Source: Synechococcus sp. WH 8101 (lineage in GTDB: Bacteria; Cyanobacteriota; Cyanobacteriia; PCC-6307; Cyanobiaceae). From it: a stretch of DNA of 64,000 bases. Below the pieces are notes generated by a model. It was not told the origin of the DNA, ran no database searches, and was given only the letters and a program-made list of their open reading frames with translations. This document shows, piece after piece, positions 1 through 8,782 of the stretch (its first letter is position 1; each line of letters begins with the position of its first letter). The translations under genes and the position numbers were made by a program. The stretch covers positions 124,001-188,000 of the forward strand of contig NZ_CP035914.1 in assembly GCF_004209775.1 (NCBI RefSeq), written 5' to 3'.

Positions 1-981
1 CAGGGCCAGGGGGGTGAGCACCTCCACGGGCAGCTCCACTTCCGCCTCAAGCTCTGCCTCCATTGCCCGGCGGTTTGACTGGGGCATCGCCTCTGTTTGG
101 CCCCCGCGGCGTTCGATCCGGGCCTCAACGATCAGTCGTTTGCCCTGCTCCACCAACAGCGGCAACACCACAAACAGATTGGCGGTGGCGAAGGCGATCG
201 TGAGCGGGGTGCGGAAGCAGCGCAGCAGGCGGCCGGCACCGATCGGTGTGCAGGCGGCGATCAGCTGGGGCAGCACCACCAGGGTGAACAGCAGCACGAT
301 GCCGCCCTGCAGGAAGAGATAGATGCCGAGGCGCGGAATCTCCGCTGCGGAAACTTGGGCGGTGGTGCCGGCGAGGATGGCGAAGACACCGATCGGAGTG
401 AAGCGCGCCACAAAGGCGGAGATCGCCAGCAAGCCATCGCTGAGCCGGTCGAGAATGCTGATGAGGTTCTGACGCGCCGGCACACCGATCAGGGCGATGC
501 CAAGGCAGAGCGAGAAGAGCACCACCGCTGGGATCTGGGTGGTGGCGAAGGCTTCGAAGGGGTTCACCGGGATGAACAGCTCGAGCAGATTCAGCTGCTT
601 CGGCGCTTCCAGGAGGCTGGGGCGGAAGAGGGAGGCGTCCTGCCAGGCGGGAAATCCCAGGGGCAGCAGCAACACCGCCAGCAGGGCCAACAGCCAGAGC
701 AGCAACAGCACCAAAGCGGCTCGGCCGAGCAGGCGACCGGCCTGCGACAGCTCCAGGCGACCGACTCCGGCGATCAGGGAGAGGCTCAGGAAGGGCAGCA
801 CCGGCATCTGAAACAGACGCAGAAACCCGTCACCCACCGGGGCCAGCAGCTGGGTGACGCCGGGCGGCAGCCAGAGCCCTACCACCAGCCCTGCGAGCAG
901 GCCCTCCAACACCTGTACCGCCAGGGATTGCCGCAGAAACAGGCGAAGCGGTGCGAGCAGGCTGCGGCACAACGTGGGCAT
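1..981 (-). CDS. dicarboxylate/amino acid:cation symporter (DAACS family), 3' part cut by window edge
   Basis: Read from the complement, the open frame gives 327 residues before the window edge and starts MPTLCRSLLA, 13 bp after the pdc stop, so it is probably co-transcribed with pdc. It is rich in membrane helices. RFTPIGVFAILA near residues 193-204 matches the conserved helix before the hairpins of the sodium:dicarboxylate symporter family (PF00375), which moves C4-dicarboxylates or acidic amino acids with Na+ or H+. The usual serine-rich re-entrant hairpin motif (S-S-S...T-L-P) is replaced by AFATANLFVVLP at about 263-274. It is followed by about 40 hydrophilic, acidic residues before the frame leaves the window. 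The family call is firm; the substrate is unknown and may not be the classical one. Confidence 0.8.
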   Translation of the reverse strand, partial: MPTLCRSLLAPLRLFLRQSLAVQVLEGLLAGLVVGLWLPPGVTQLLAPVGDGFLRLFQMPVLPFLSLSLIAGVGRLELSQAGRLLGRAALVLLLLWLLALLAVLLLPLGFPAWQDASLFRPSLLEAPKQLNLLELFIPVNPFEAFATTQIPAVVLFSLCLGIALIGVPARQNLISILDRLSDGLLAISAFVARFTPIGVFAILAGTTAQVSAAEIPRLGIYLFLQGGIVLLFTLVVLPQLIAACTPIGAGRLLRCFRTPLTIAFATANLFVVLPLLVEQGKRLIVEARIERRGGQTEAMPQSNRRAMEAELEAEVELPVEVLTPLAL

Positions 982-994
982 GGGCCTGGACCGC

Positions 995-2671
995 TTATCC
1001 GACGCTAGGGGTCTTCAGTTTGTAGCCGCTGTCGATCGTGGTCTCGGGCAGAGGTTGGCTCTCCTCGTTGGGGATCATCACCTCGATGTAGGCGGCGCCA
1101 TCGTGGGCGTCGATCTGATCGAGCACGGCATCCAGCTCGGCCAACGTGCTCACGCGGGCGCTGAGCCAGTTCTTGCAGCCGAAGGCTTCCGGCAGCAGGT
1201 GGTAGTTCACCGGAGCCAGGTCGTCGTAGCCGTGGCCGCGCTCGCTGATCACATCCTCGATGCCGTAGAGGCCGTTGTTGAGCACGAAGATCCGCGGTTT
1301 CACGCCGTAGCGGCCCATCACGGCCAGTTCGTTCAGGGTGAGCTGGTGGGAGCCATCACCGGTCACCATCCAGGTGTGGCCGGAGGTTTTGGCCATCACC
1401 ACCCCGAGGCAGGCCGGCGTGGCCCAGCCGATCGAGCCCCACAGGCCCTGGCCTTCGGCGCTCACACCTGCCGGCAGCAGCACCTTGTTGAGGTGGGTCA
1501 TGCAGGTGCCGGTTTCGATCACCAGCGTGTCGCCGGAGCGCAGTCGCCGCTGCAGACGGGGGTAGAAGCTGGCGGAGCTGGTGGCATCGGTCGGAGCACC
1601 CACCAGCGGCATCGCCTCGAGCTTCAGGCCGTGATCGTTGCAGTGGGTGGTGACGCGTTCGCACAGGGCGTTGAGCACATCATCGATCGCCACATTCACG
1701 AACACCTTGCCGCCTGCGCGTACGAAGTTGTCCTGAATCGACACCACCTTGGCTGGGTCGTAGTGACCGGTCCACAGGCCGGTGTTGAGTTCGGTGGTGA
1801 CGATTCCGCCGATGTCGAGCAAGAAGTCGGCATGGCCGACCAGATCGCGCACCTCGTTCGACGAGGACCAGTCGCCGGCGTACATCCCGGCGTATTGCGG
1901 CATCGCTTCGTCGATGGTGCCTTTGTCGTTCGGGGTGAGGGCCGTGGGCAGGTTCGTTTTGCGGATCAGTTCCAGCGCCTGCTCGCGCACGCCATAACGG
2001 CTCACGAGATGGGTGAGCACCGCCACAGGACGTTGTGCTGCAGCCAATCGGGCCAGGATCGTGCCCACCGCGGCGTCCAGTTCTTCGGGCACGCTGTGTT
2101 GCCGCTTGATGGCCGAGAGCGGTTGTCCGCTCACCGGTGTGCCGAGCACGGGTTGGCCACCGTTCACCTCCGAGATCACCAGGTAGCCGGGCTTGCTCTG
2201 GCGCAGGGCTTCACGGATTACCCGCTCCAGCTCGTCCACGCAGTTGTCGGGCGTGAGCACGGCGCTCACGCAAGCGGCTTCGGCGGAGAGGGCCTGGAAG
2301 CGGTCGTAGACCGCATCGCCAAGGTTGTGGTGGGTGATCAGCCCTTGCTTCTGGATGCGTTCGCTGGGCATGCCCACCAGATGGAACACCGGCAGGCGAT
2401 GGGCCTTGCTGCCCATCACGCCATTGATCGCCGACAGCTCACCCACGCCGTAGGTGGTGGAGAGGATGGCAGCACCGCGGATGCGGGCGTAGCCATCGGC
2501 GGCGTAGGCGGCATTCAGTTCGTTGGCGCAGGCCACCCAGGAGAGGCCCGGCACCAGTTCCGCGGCATCGTCGATCGAGAAGGCGTAGTCGCCCGGTACT
2601 CCGAAGATCCGATCGAGGCCGAGCTGCGACAGACGGCTGAGGGTGTATTGGGCAACGCTTGGAGCAGCCAT
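995..2671 (-). CDS. pdc: pyruvate/indolepyruvate decarboxylase-type thiamine diphosphate enzyme
   Basis: A 558-residue 2-oxo acid decarboxylase of the Pdc/IpdC family, which removes CO2 from pyruvate (giving acetaldehyde) or from indolepyruvate. The N-terminus AAPSVAQYTLSRL leads into FGVPGDYAFSIDD, then CANELNAAYAADGYAR with the cofactor-activating glutamate. The adjacent histidines of Pdc enzymes are in THHNLGDA. The ThDP/Mg motif is GDGSHQLTLNELA...LNNGLYG in the C-terminal third. The frame is open 45 codons further upstream to 2806, but that extension is Ser/Pro-rich and unlike the family, whereas the ATG at 2671 sits where Pdc proteins normally begin. The symporter starts 13 bp downstream. 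No alcohol dehydrogenase is seen nearby, so ethanol formation is inference. Pyruvate versus indolepyruvate cannot be settled from the sequence. Confidence 0.88.
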   Translation of the reverse strand: MAAPSVAQYTLSRLSQLGLDRIFGVPGDYAFSIDDAAELVPGLSWVACANELNAAYAADGYARIRGAAILSTTYGVGELSAINGVMGSKAHRLPVFHLVGMPSERIQKQGLITHHNLGDAVYDRFQALSAEAACVSAVLTPDNCVDELERVIREALRQSKPGYLVISEVNGGQPVLGTPVSGQPLSAIKRQHSVPEELDAAVGTILARLAAAQRPVAVLTHLVSRYGVREQALELIRKTNLPTALTPNDKGTIDEAMPQYAGMYAGDWSSSNEVRDLVGHADFLLDIGGIVTTELNTGLWTGHYDPAKVVSIQDNFVRAGGKVFVNVAIDDVLNALCERVTTHCNDHGLKLEAMPLVGAPTDATSSASFYPRLQRRLRSGDTLVIETGTCMTHLNKVLLPAGVSAEGQGLWGSIGWATPACLGVVMAKTSGHTWMVTGDGSHQLTLNELAVMGRYGVKPRIFVLNNGLYGIEDVISERGHGYDDLAPVNYHLLPEAFGCKNWLSARVSTLAELDAVLDQIDAHDGAAYIEVMIPNEESQPLPETTIDSGYKLKTPSVG

Positions 2672-2874
2672 GGCCCTGAGAGGGAGAGGGATCGTTTCAG
2701 AATTAGCGGGCTTGGAGTGACTTGATTTGGAAGAGATTCTGGGAATTCGCTGACTTTGTTTAGGCGTCTCTGATAGTGCATGATGCGTATCAATTGCTTG
2801 GCTCACGTTGGGCTTTGTTGACGCGTCAGTGCGTTGGCTTTAGATCATGATTTTGGTTGTTCTGAGGTTGCACG
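2672..2874 (+). promoter_or_regulatory. divergent intergenic region between pdc and amidohydrolase, with a candidate promoter
   Basis: About 200 bp, clearly more AT-rich than its surroundings, between divergent starts. TTGACG at 2818-2823 followed after 17 bp by TAGATC at 2841-2846 is a plausible sigma-70-type promoter for the plus-strand amidohydrolase. TGATA at 2771-2775 and TATCA at 2788-2792 form an interrupted palindrome of the kind bound by LysR- or TetR-type regulators. Both are pattern matches only. Confidence 0.35.
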
Positions 2875-4638
2875 ATGTCGATCAATGGCTCCCGCATCCT
2901 GGTGGCTGCGCGCATCCTCACCATGGATCCTGCCTGCCCCATCGCAACGGCGGTGGGGGTGAACCGTGAGGGTCGCATTGCGGCGGTGGGCGATCTCATC
3001 AGCTGCCAGAAGCAATTGCCGGACGCGGAGGTGATTGATCTGGGTTCTGATGTGCTGTTGCCCGGCTTTGTGGAATCCCACTCTCATCCTGTTCTCTCTG
3101 GGGTGGCAACACAGCCTCCGGCTTACTGGATTGCGCCTTATGTGGGCTATCCCACCTGGCAATCAGTCACTGACTTATTCGAGAAACTGCAAGCTGAGGC
3201 GCCAGCTGGCCAGGCCTTGCTGTTTAATGGTTTTGATAAATTACTGCACGGTGCTCCACCGCCAACCCGTGAGGTTCTCGATCGCTATTTCCCGGATCGT
3301 GAGGCGCTGGTGGTGGATAATTCGGGGCATGGAGCGTATTTCAATTCGGCGGTGATCGAGCGCATGGGGTGGACCAAGGCTCCGCCCCCTGATCCTGTGG
3401 GTGGCTCCTTTGGTCGGAATCCTGATGGCACGTCGAATGGTCAGGCTTTTGAAGCTCCTCCGTTGATGTTGCTGATGGAGGCGTTGATGCCAGATCTGGT
3501 TCCGCACCCTCTCGCTTCTGCGGCCCAGTGGTACGCCTTGATGGCGGGGAATGGCATCACCACAGCCTCGGAGATGACCTACAACAGCACCCAAAAACAG
3601 TCGTTTGAGACCCTGGCGCAACTGCCTCACTGTCCCTTGAGGATCTCCCTTTACCACGTGTCGACGGCTGCCGATTGTGCTGGGCCCTGGGAGTCGGATG
3701 TTGCGCCTGAGATGCTGTGCAAGCAAGGGATCAAGTTGTGGGCTGATGGTTCTCCATGGGTGGGCAACATTGCGCTCACATTCCCTTATCTCGATACGCC
3801 CGCGGTGCGAGCTGCTGGCATCCAGCCGGGGGTGCCGCAGGAGATGAATTATTCCCGTGAGCAATTGGATCAGATTCTGGATCAATTGGCTGGCGATCGC
3901 CTTCAGTTTGATTTTCAGGGTCAAAGCACAATTTGCACGCAGAACTGGCAGATGGCTATTCATGTGAATGGTGATGCGGCTTTGGATGTGGTGCTGGATG
4001 CGTTTGAGGCGGCCCTCCAACGCCACAACCTGCTGGGTACGGATCACCGCTGGCGCTTGGAGCATCTCGGTGCCGCCAGGCCGGATCAGCTTCGTCGGGC
4101 GGCCGGTCTTGGGGTGTACGCCTCCATGGGGCCATTCCAATTCCAGTACTGGGGAGATTTATTGGATGGAGAGATGTTTGAACCTGAGCAAGGATCCCAG
4201 TGGTGCCGCGTCAAAGACGCCACCGAGGCTGGCCTCAGGCCCTCGTATCACAACGATGGTTCGGTGAGCCCACCCTCACCGCTTGGCAATCTGAAAACAG
4301 TGGTCACACGCACCACACAGTCCGGCGCCCTGCATGGTCCTGAACAGCGGGTCAGCCTGGATCAAGCTCTGCGTGCACAAACCATTGATGCAGCCTTCAT
4401 TCTTGGCCGTGAGCACGACATTGGCTCCATTGAAGTTGGCAAGTTGGCTGACTTTGTGCAGCTCGATGTCGATCCTCACGATGTGGAGCCGATGCATCTC
4501 GAAGACGGGATCACTGTGCAAGCGACCTGGCTGGGCGGTGAACGCCTTGACATTGCTGCCTTTGAACGTGCGGCTGGAGTGAGTGATCCTGAGCCCCATC
4601 GCCATTTGGCCACGGCTGTGGTCAGACGGTGTTGCTGA
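2875..4638 (+). CDS. YtcJ-like metal-dependent amidohydrolase
   Basis: A 587-residue amidohydrolase of the amidohydrolase_3/YtcJ type, predicted cytoplasmic. Such enzymes hydrolyse amide, carbamate or similar bonds at a Zn-type metal site. The metal-binding HxH is HSH at 69-71 inside LLPGFVESHSHP. A later histidine sits in AIHVNGDAALD, and the C-terminal aspartate is in YHNDGSVSPPSP. It ends with the composite beta domain residues (GKLADFVQLD). It stands alone, 45 bp before a second, distantly similar amidohydrolase. Base composition is lower in GC than the downstream paralogue, with more TTG and GAT codons, which suggests separate and possibly recent acquisition. The substrate is unknown. 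Confidence 0.85.
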   Translation: MSINGSRILVAARILTMDPACPIATAVGVNREGRIAAVGDLISCQKQLPDAEVIDLGSDVLLPGFVESHSHPVLSGVATQPPAYWIAPYVGYPTWQSVTDLFEKLQAEAPAGQALLFNGFDKLLHGAPPPTREVLDRYFPDREALVVDNSGHGAYFNSAVIERMGWTKAPPPDPVGGSFGRNPDGTSNGQAFEAPPLMLLMEALMPDLVPHPLASAAQWYALMAGNGITTASEMTYNSTQKQSFETLAQLPHCPLRISLYHVSTAADCAGPWESDVAPEMLCKQGIKLWADGSPWVGNIALTFPYLDTPAVRAAGIQPGVPQEMNYSREQLDQILDQLAGDRLQFDFQGQSTICTQNWQMAIHVNGDAALDVVLDAFEAALQRHNLLGTDHRWRLEHLGAARPDQLRRAAGLGVYASMGPFQFQYWGDLLDGEMFEPEQGSQWCRVKDATEAGLRPSYHNDGSVSPPSPLGNLKTVVTRTTQSGALHGPEQRVSLDQALRAQTIDAAFILGREHDIGSIEVGKLADFVQLDVDPHDVEPMHLEDGITVQATWLGGERLDIAAFERAAGVSDPEPHRHLATAVVRRCC

Positions 4639-4683
4639 TCACAACTTCCCTCTCAAGAGCCACCCACAGCTTGCTTTGTTCTG

Positions 4684-6378
4684 ATGACTGTTGCCATTGC
4701 TGATCTCATCCTTCATGGGGGCCCCATCCTCACGATGGAGGCTTCCCAGCCCCGAGCCGAGGCGATCGCCATCGCCGGCGGTGAGATCTTGGCGGTGGGA
4801 ACCAAGACGGACGTGATGGCCCACGCTGGGCCCACCACCCAGCATCTGGATCTGGCGGGCCGCACCGTGCTGCCTGGCTTTATTGACGCTCACGGTCACT
4901 TCGCCAATGCCCTGCAGGTGGTGGGTTGGGCCAACATTCAGAGGCCCCCGGCGGGGCCCGTGACCAGCATCGCCGACCTGCTGCAGGTGCTGCGCGAGCA
5001 CGTGCTGCGCCACCCCGTTGCCAACGGCGAGTGGGTGATCGCCTATGGCTACGACCCGGATGGCTTCAGCGACGGCCGCCCGCTCGATAAGGCCGATCTG
5101 GATGCGCTGTTTCCGGAGAACCCGGTGATGGTGATCCATAACTCCAACCACGGCGCTGTGCTCAACAGCTGCGCTCTGGCACTGGCGGGTTACGACGCCA
5201 GCACCCCCGATCCGGCCGGTGGCGTGATCGTGCGCCGCCCCGGCAGCACTGAGCCCGCGGGGCTGGTGATGGAGACGGCCTTCATCCCGTTGTTCCTGCA
5301 CATGCCACAGCCCTCCGAGGAGCAGCGGCTGGAGCAGTTTGAGACGGCACAGCGGCTCTACACCGCGAAGGGCATCACCACCGTGCAGGACGGCGCCACG
5401 GTGGCCGCCGATCTGGGCCTGTTTCAGCGGGCGGCGCGTGAAGGTCGCCTCTGTGTCGACCTGGTGTTGCTGCCGCTGGTGCTCGATGTGCCATCGATGC
5501 TGCGCGAGCGCTTCCCCGACTTTCACGGTCAACCACTGGAGCTCCCCCAGCCCGCGCGCGAGGCCTTCGGCCACTACCGCGATCGCCTCAAGCTTCAGGG
5601 CATCAAGCTGCTGGTGGATGGCTCACCCCAGGGCAAAACGGCCTTCTGGGGCGAGCCGCTGCTCACACCGGGCCCTAATGGGGAGGCCAACTGGCGCGGT
5701 CAGCCGGTGTGCGCGCCTGAGCAACTGATGGAGGCGGTGGCGCAGCTGAGCGCTCAGGGCATTCAGCTGTTTTCCCATTGCAACGGTGATGCTGCGATCG
5801 ACTTGATGATCGAGGCCTGCCGCCGGGCCGGGCTTCGGCCCGAGCAGGACCACCGCACGGTGATCATCCACTCCCAGTTCATGGCGCCCGGCCAGCTTGA
5901 GCAGTACGTGGAGCTGGGCCTGCACCCCAGCTTTTTCACGGTGCATGCCTTCTTCTATGGGGATGTGCACCTGGCCAACCTGGGGCCTGAGCGGGCTGGG
6001 CGCATGAGCTCGATGGCCAGTGCCATGGCTCTGGGGCTGCACTGCTCGAACCACAACGATTTTTCCGTCACGCCGATTGAGCCCATGCGCATGGTGGAAA
6101 CGGCGATGACCCGCCGCACCCGCACCGGTGTGGTGCTGGGCGCCTCGGAGTGCGTGAGCGCTGAAGCGGCTCTGCGGGCCCTCACCATCGAAGCCGCCTG
6201 GCAAATCCGTGAGGAGACCAGCAAAGGCAGCCTGGCTCCTGGCAAGCGGGCCGACCTGGTGATCCTCGACGCCGACCCCACCGCTCTGGCCCCCGAGCAG
6301 CTCAATGGCATTGCCGTGGTGGCCACACTCAAAGACGGCGTGTGCGTGTACGGCTCCCTCGATGGAGGTCAGGCATGA
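4684..6378 (+). CDS. YtcJ-like metal-dependent amidohydrolase (second copy)
   Basis: A 564-residue amidohydrolase of the same family as the preceding gene but clearly diverged and of normal high GC. HGH at 70-72 in LPGFIDAHGHF gives the first metal ligands. SHCNGDAAIDL carries the later histidine, and SNHNDFSVTPIEP the catalytic aspartate region. The C-terminus GKRADLVILDADPTAL is typical of the small beta-sandwich domain. Its stop codon overlaps the start of the CobW-like gene (ATGA), so it is the first gene of a three-gene unit with that GTPase and the MFS transporter. The context suggests uptake or export and hydrolysis of an unknown organic amide with metal supply by the GTPase; this is inference. 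Confidence 0.87.
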   Translation: MTVAIADLILHGGPILTMEASQPRAEAIAIAGGEILAVGTKTDVMAHAGPTTQHLDLAGRTVLPGFIDAHGHFANALQVVGWANIQRPPAGPVTSIADLLQVLREHVLRHPVANGEWVIAYGYDPDGFSDGRPLDKADLDALFPENPVMVIHNSNHGAVLNSCALALAGYDASTPDPAGGVIVRRPGSTEPAGLVMETAFIPLFLHMPQPSEEQRLEQFETAQRLYTAKGITTVQDGATVAADLGLFQRAAREGRLCVDLVLLPLVLDVPSMLRERFPDFHGQPLELPQPAREAFGHYRDRLKLQGIKLLVDGSPQGKTAFWGEPLLTPGPNGEANWRGQPVCAPEQLMEAVAQLSAQGIQLFSHCNGDAAIDLMIEACRRAGLRPEQDHRTVIIHSQFMAPGQLEQYVELGLHPSFFTVHAFFYGDVHLANLGPERAGRMSSMASAMALGLHCSNHNDFSVTPIEPMRMVETAMTRRTRTGVVLGASECVSAEAALRALTIEAAWQIREETSKGSLAPGKRADLVILDADPTALAPEQLNGIAVVATLKDGVCVYGSLDGGQA

Positions 6379-7259
6379 GCAACGCCTCAGCTGTGGCGAG
6401 GCTGCGTGGTGTCCCCGTCACGGTGGTGGGGGGCTACCTGGGTTCGGGCAAAACCACCCTGATCAATGGTTGGCTGCAGCAGGGCGCCTGTGAGGGTTGG
6501 GCCCTGTTGGTGAATGATCTCGGCCAGATCAACGTGGATGCCGAACGCCTCCGCCAGGGCGATGGTCGTGTGCTGGAGCTCGGCGGTGGATGCGTCTGCT
6601 GCACCCTGCGCGATGGCTTGGGAGTGGCGCTCCTGGAGCTGGCCAAGCGCGAGCAGCCACCCGTTCATGTGCTGATTGAAACCAGTGGCATGGCGGTGCC
6701 CCGCCGGGTGGCCAGTCAGCTGCAGCTGTTGGGTTTGACCATCGCCCGTGTGTTGCAGGTGGTGGATTTGGAGCGGATTGAAACCCTCTGGCACGACCCC
6801 TGGGTGGGTGAGGTGGTGCAACAACAGTTCGAAGGGGTCGACGTGTTGCAGTTCAGCAAGGCCGATCTGCTGGAACCGGTGGAGGCCCAGCGGCGTCAGC
6901 AGTGGTTGCTTCAGCAGCTGGAGGCCCTCCAACAGCAGCCTGCTCCCCCCTCTCACAGCGAACGGCAACTGGTGCGGAGCGATGTCTGGCTGCAACTCGA
7001 AGCGCTCGAGCGCAGTCAGGTGCTGGCTTGGGCCGAGCAACTCGGTCCAGAGGTGCTGCGCGCCAAAGGTGAGCTCTGGCTCAACGATGCCCCGGATGGC
7101 CCCGTGTCGCTCGACCGCGTCGGCGATCGGGTGATCCTGGTCGCCAGCCCTACCCGGCCCTGGAGCCAGCCGCTGCAGCGGCGTGGTGAGCTGGTGGTCA
7201 TCAGCCAGGCCGGCGCCCCTGCCCCCCGCTGGCCTTCTCTCTGCCTGATCCCTGCATGA
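6375..7259 (+). CDS. CobW/COG0523-family GTPase (metallochaperone)
   Basis: A 294-residue G3E GTPase of the CobW/COG0523 group, whose members deliver zinc or other metals to client enzymes. Walker A GYLGSGKTT lies at about 20-28. The metal-binding CxCC is at 73-76 in GGGCVCCTLRDG. ETSGMAVP matches switch II. The guanine-recognition motif is SKAD instead of NKxD, a slight deviation. The start ATG at 6375 overlaps the stop of the amidohydrolase and has GGAGG at 6365-6369, one of the few good Shine-Dalgarno sites here; this rules out the in-frame upstream start at 6342. It lacks the His-rich tail of many zinc-loading members. Placement between a metalloenzyme and a transporter suggests that it serves the amidohydrolase. 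Confidence 0.85.
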   Translation: MSNASAVARLRGVPVTVVGGYLGSGKTTLINGWLQQGACEGWALLVNDLGQINVDAERLRQGDGRVLELGGGCVCCTLRDGLGVALLELAKREQPPVHVLIETSGMAVPRRVASQLQLLGLTIARVLQVVDLERIETLWHDPWVGEVVQQQFEGVDVLQFSKADLLEPVEAQRRQQWLLQQLEALQQQPAPPSHSERQLVRSDVWLQLEALERSQVLAWAEQLGPEVLRAKGELWLNDAPDGPVSLDRVGDRVILVASPTRPWSQPLQRRGELVVISQAGAPAPRWPSLCLIPA

Positions 7260-8773
7260 ACGACAAATCCACAGGCGCCCTGGCGGTGCCGTTTCTGGGG
7301 CTGGTGTCCAGCCTTCAGCTGATCGATCCCACCGTGGCCAACACCGCTCTGGTGAAGGCGGGCGAGGCTCTGAACATGCAGGGATCCACCCTGGCGTTGG
7401 CGGCGAGTATCTCCACCCTGGCTCAGGCGGCCACCGTGCTGCTGATGGGGTTTCTCGGTGATCGCCTGGGCCGGCGTCAGGTGCTGATGGCGTCCTTGCT
7501 GCTCTCCATCGCTGGGGATGGCATCGCCCTGATGGCGCCGAATGCCGATCTGTTCCTTCTGGGCCGTGCCTTGGTGGGCATCGGCGTCGGCGCCGCCCTG
7601 GCGCTCTCATTCGCGGCGGTGCGGTTCGTGAGCCGCCCGGAGCAGCTCGGCCAAGCCCTGGGCGTGTGGAACCTGCTGATCATCGCTGGGTTCATTGCTG
7701 GATCACTGCTGGGGGGCGTGTTGGCAGACACCAGCTGGCGCCTGGCGCTAGGCCTGGTGCCGCTGATTGCGCTGCTCTGTCTGCCGCTGGTTCCCGTGCT
7801 GTTGCCGGAGATGCCTGCGAACCGCGAGCTGCGGGCGGACTGGCCGGGGTTGATCAGCATTGCTGCAGCGATGGTGCTGTTCTTGACGGGCGTCAGCCAT
7901 GCGGTGAGCGGTTTCACGTCACCGGAGTTTCTGATCCCCACCCTGGCTGGTGTGGTGCTCTTCGGGGTGCATGTGTTGATCGAGCGCAGCCGCCAGACGC
8001 CCATCTTTCCGGTGGCCTTGTATGGCCGGGGCCTCTTTGCAGCCGCGATTGTGAGCGGCATCGCCTGGAACTTCGCCCAGGCGGTGGTGCAGCTGCAGAC
8101 CAGCAACTTCTGGCAGGTGGTGCAGCGCTACAGCACCAGCCAGGTCGCCCTGGCCCAGTTACCTCTGTTGATCTGCTTCGCCCTTGGCGGTGTGGTGGCT
8201 GGTCGGCTGCTGAGCCCAGGCCGCCGTACGTCGCAGCTCATGGCCAGTGGCGTCATCACCCTGGTGCTGGGCCTCTTCTTGCTTGCCGGAGTGCGTGCCA
8301 CCAGTCACTACGTCGCGTTCGTGCTGCCGTTGATGCTCGTCGGCAGTGGTCTGGCCTTTGTGTCCGTGCCCCAATCGGCATTGTTTGTTCAGGAGGCACC
8401 GCCTCGTTATTTCGGTTCGGTGACCGCCTTCCGCACCACCACTGGTCAGTTGGGCTTTGCCCTTGGCTTTGCCGTCAGTGGCGCCATGGTGAACGGATTT
8501 GGTTTCGCCAGCCTGCGCGATCGCTTGTTGAAGCTCGGAGCATCGCCGGCTCAGATCCCAGGTCTGGAAGACAAAGTGCGAGCGCTGCTGAGCAGCGGCG
8601 CCCTCAGCCATGTCAAAGGGGCCCCATCTCAGGTGATGGAGGTGATCGGTCAGTCCTATGCCAGTGGCTTGGCAGGCACCATGATCGTGGTGGCACTGTT
8701 GGTGGCACTGCTTGGTTCCATCAGCCTGTTGCTGCTGGTGATCGGCCGTCAGCAGGGGCCTGCTCAGGCCTGA
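7256..8773 (+). CDS. MFS transporter, DHA2 (drug:H+ antiporter) type
   Basis: A 505-residue polytopic membrane protein with about 14 predicted helices, the size and pattern of the DHA2 branch of the major facilitator superfamily. Motif A is GFLGDRLGRRQVL between helices 2 and 3, and GVWNLLIIAGFIAGSLLGG resembles motif C. Start and stop overlap with the CobW gene (ATGA), so translation is probably coupled. DHA2 proteins usually export organic molecules. With two amidohydrolases upstream, the substrate could be a product or a toxic amide, but nothing in the sequence specifies it. Confidence 0.85.
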   Translation: MNDKSTGALAVPFLGLVSSLQLIDPTVANTALVKAGEALNMQGSTLALAASISTLAQAATVLLMGFLGDRLGRRQVLMASLLLSIAGDGIALMAPNADLFLLGRALVGIGVGAALALSFAAVRFVSRPEQLGQALGVWNLLIIAGFIAGSLLGGVLADTSWRLALGLVPLIALLCLPLVPVLLPEMPANRELRADWPGLISIAAAMVLFLTGVSHAVSGFTSPEFLIPTLAGVVLFGVHVLIERSRQTPIFPVALYGRGLFAAAIVSGIAWNFAQAVVQLQTSNFWQVVQRYSTSQVALAQLPLLICFALGGVVAGRLLSPGRRTSQLMASGVITLVLGLFLLAGVRATSHYVAFVLPLMLVGSGLAFVSVPQSALFVQEAPPRYFGSVTAFRTTTGQLGFALGFAVSGAMVNGFGFASLRDRLLKLGASPAQIPGLEDKVRALLSSGALSHVKGAPSQVMEVIGQSYASGLAGTMIVVALLVALLGSISLLLLVIGRQQGPAQA

Positions 8774-8782
8774 GTGCGCATC

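Noticed and set aside
854-2725. 623-residue plus-strand open frame opposite pdc
   Set aside because: It has antisense-type composition (His/Gly/Ala-rich, no domains) and exactly mirrors the well-supported minus-strand enzyme; high-GC genes commonly leave such open antisense frames.
2672-2806. 45-residue N-terminal extension of Pdc
   Set aside because: Low-complexity Ser/Pro/Lys sequence unlike any Pdc N-terminus, and it would occupy the AT-rich divergent promoter region.
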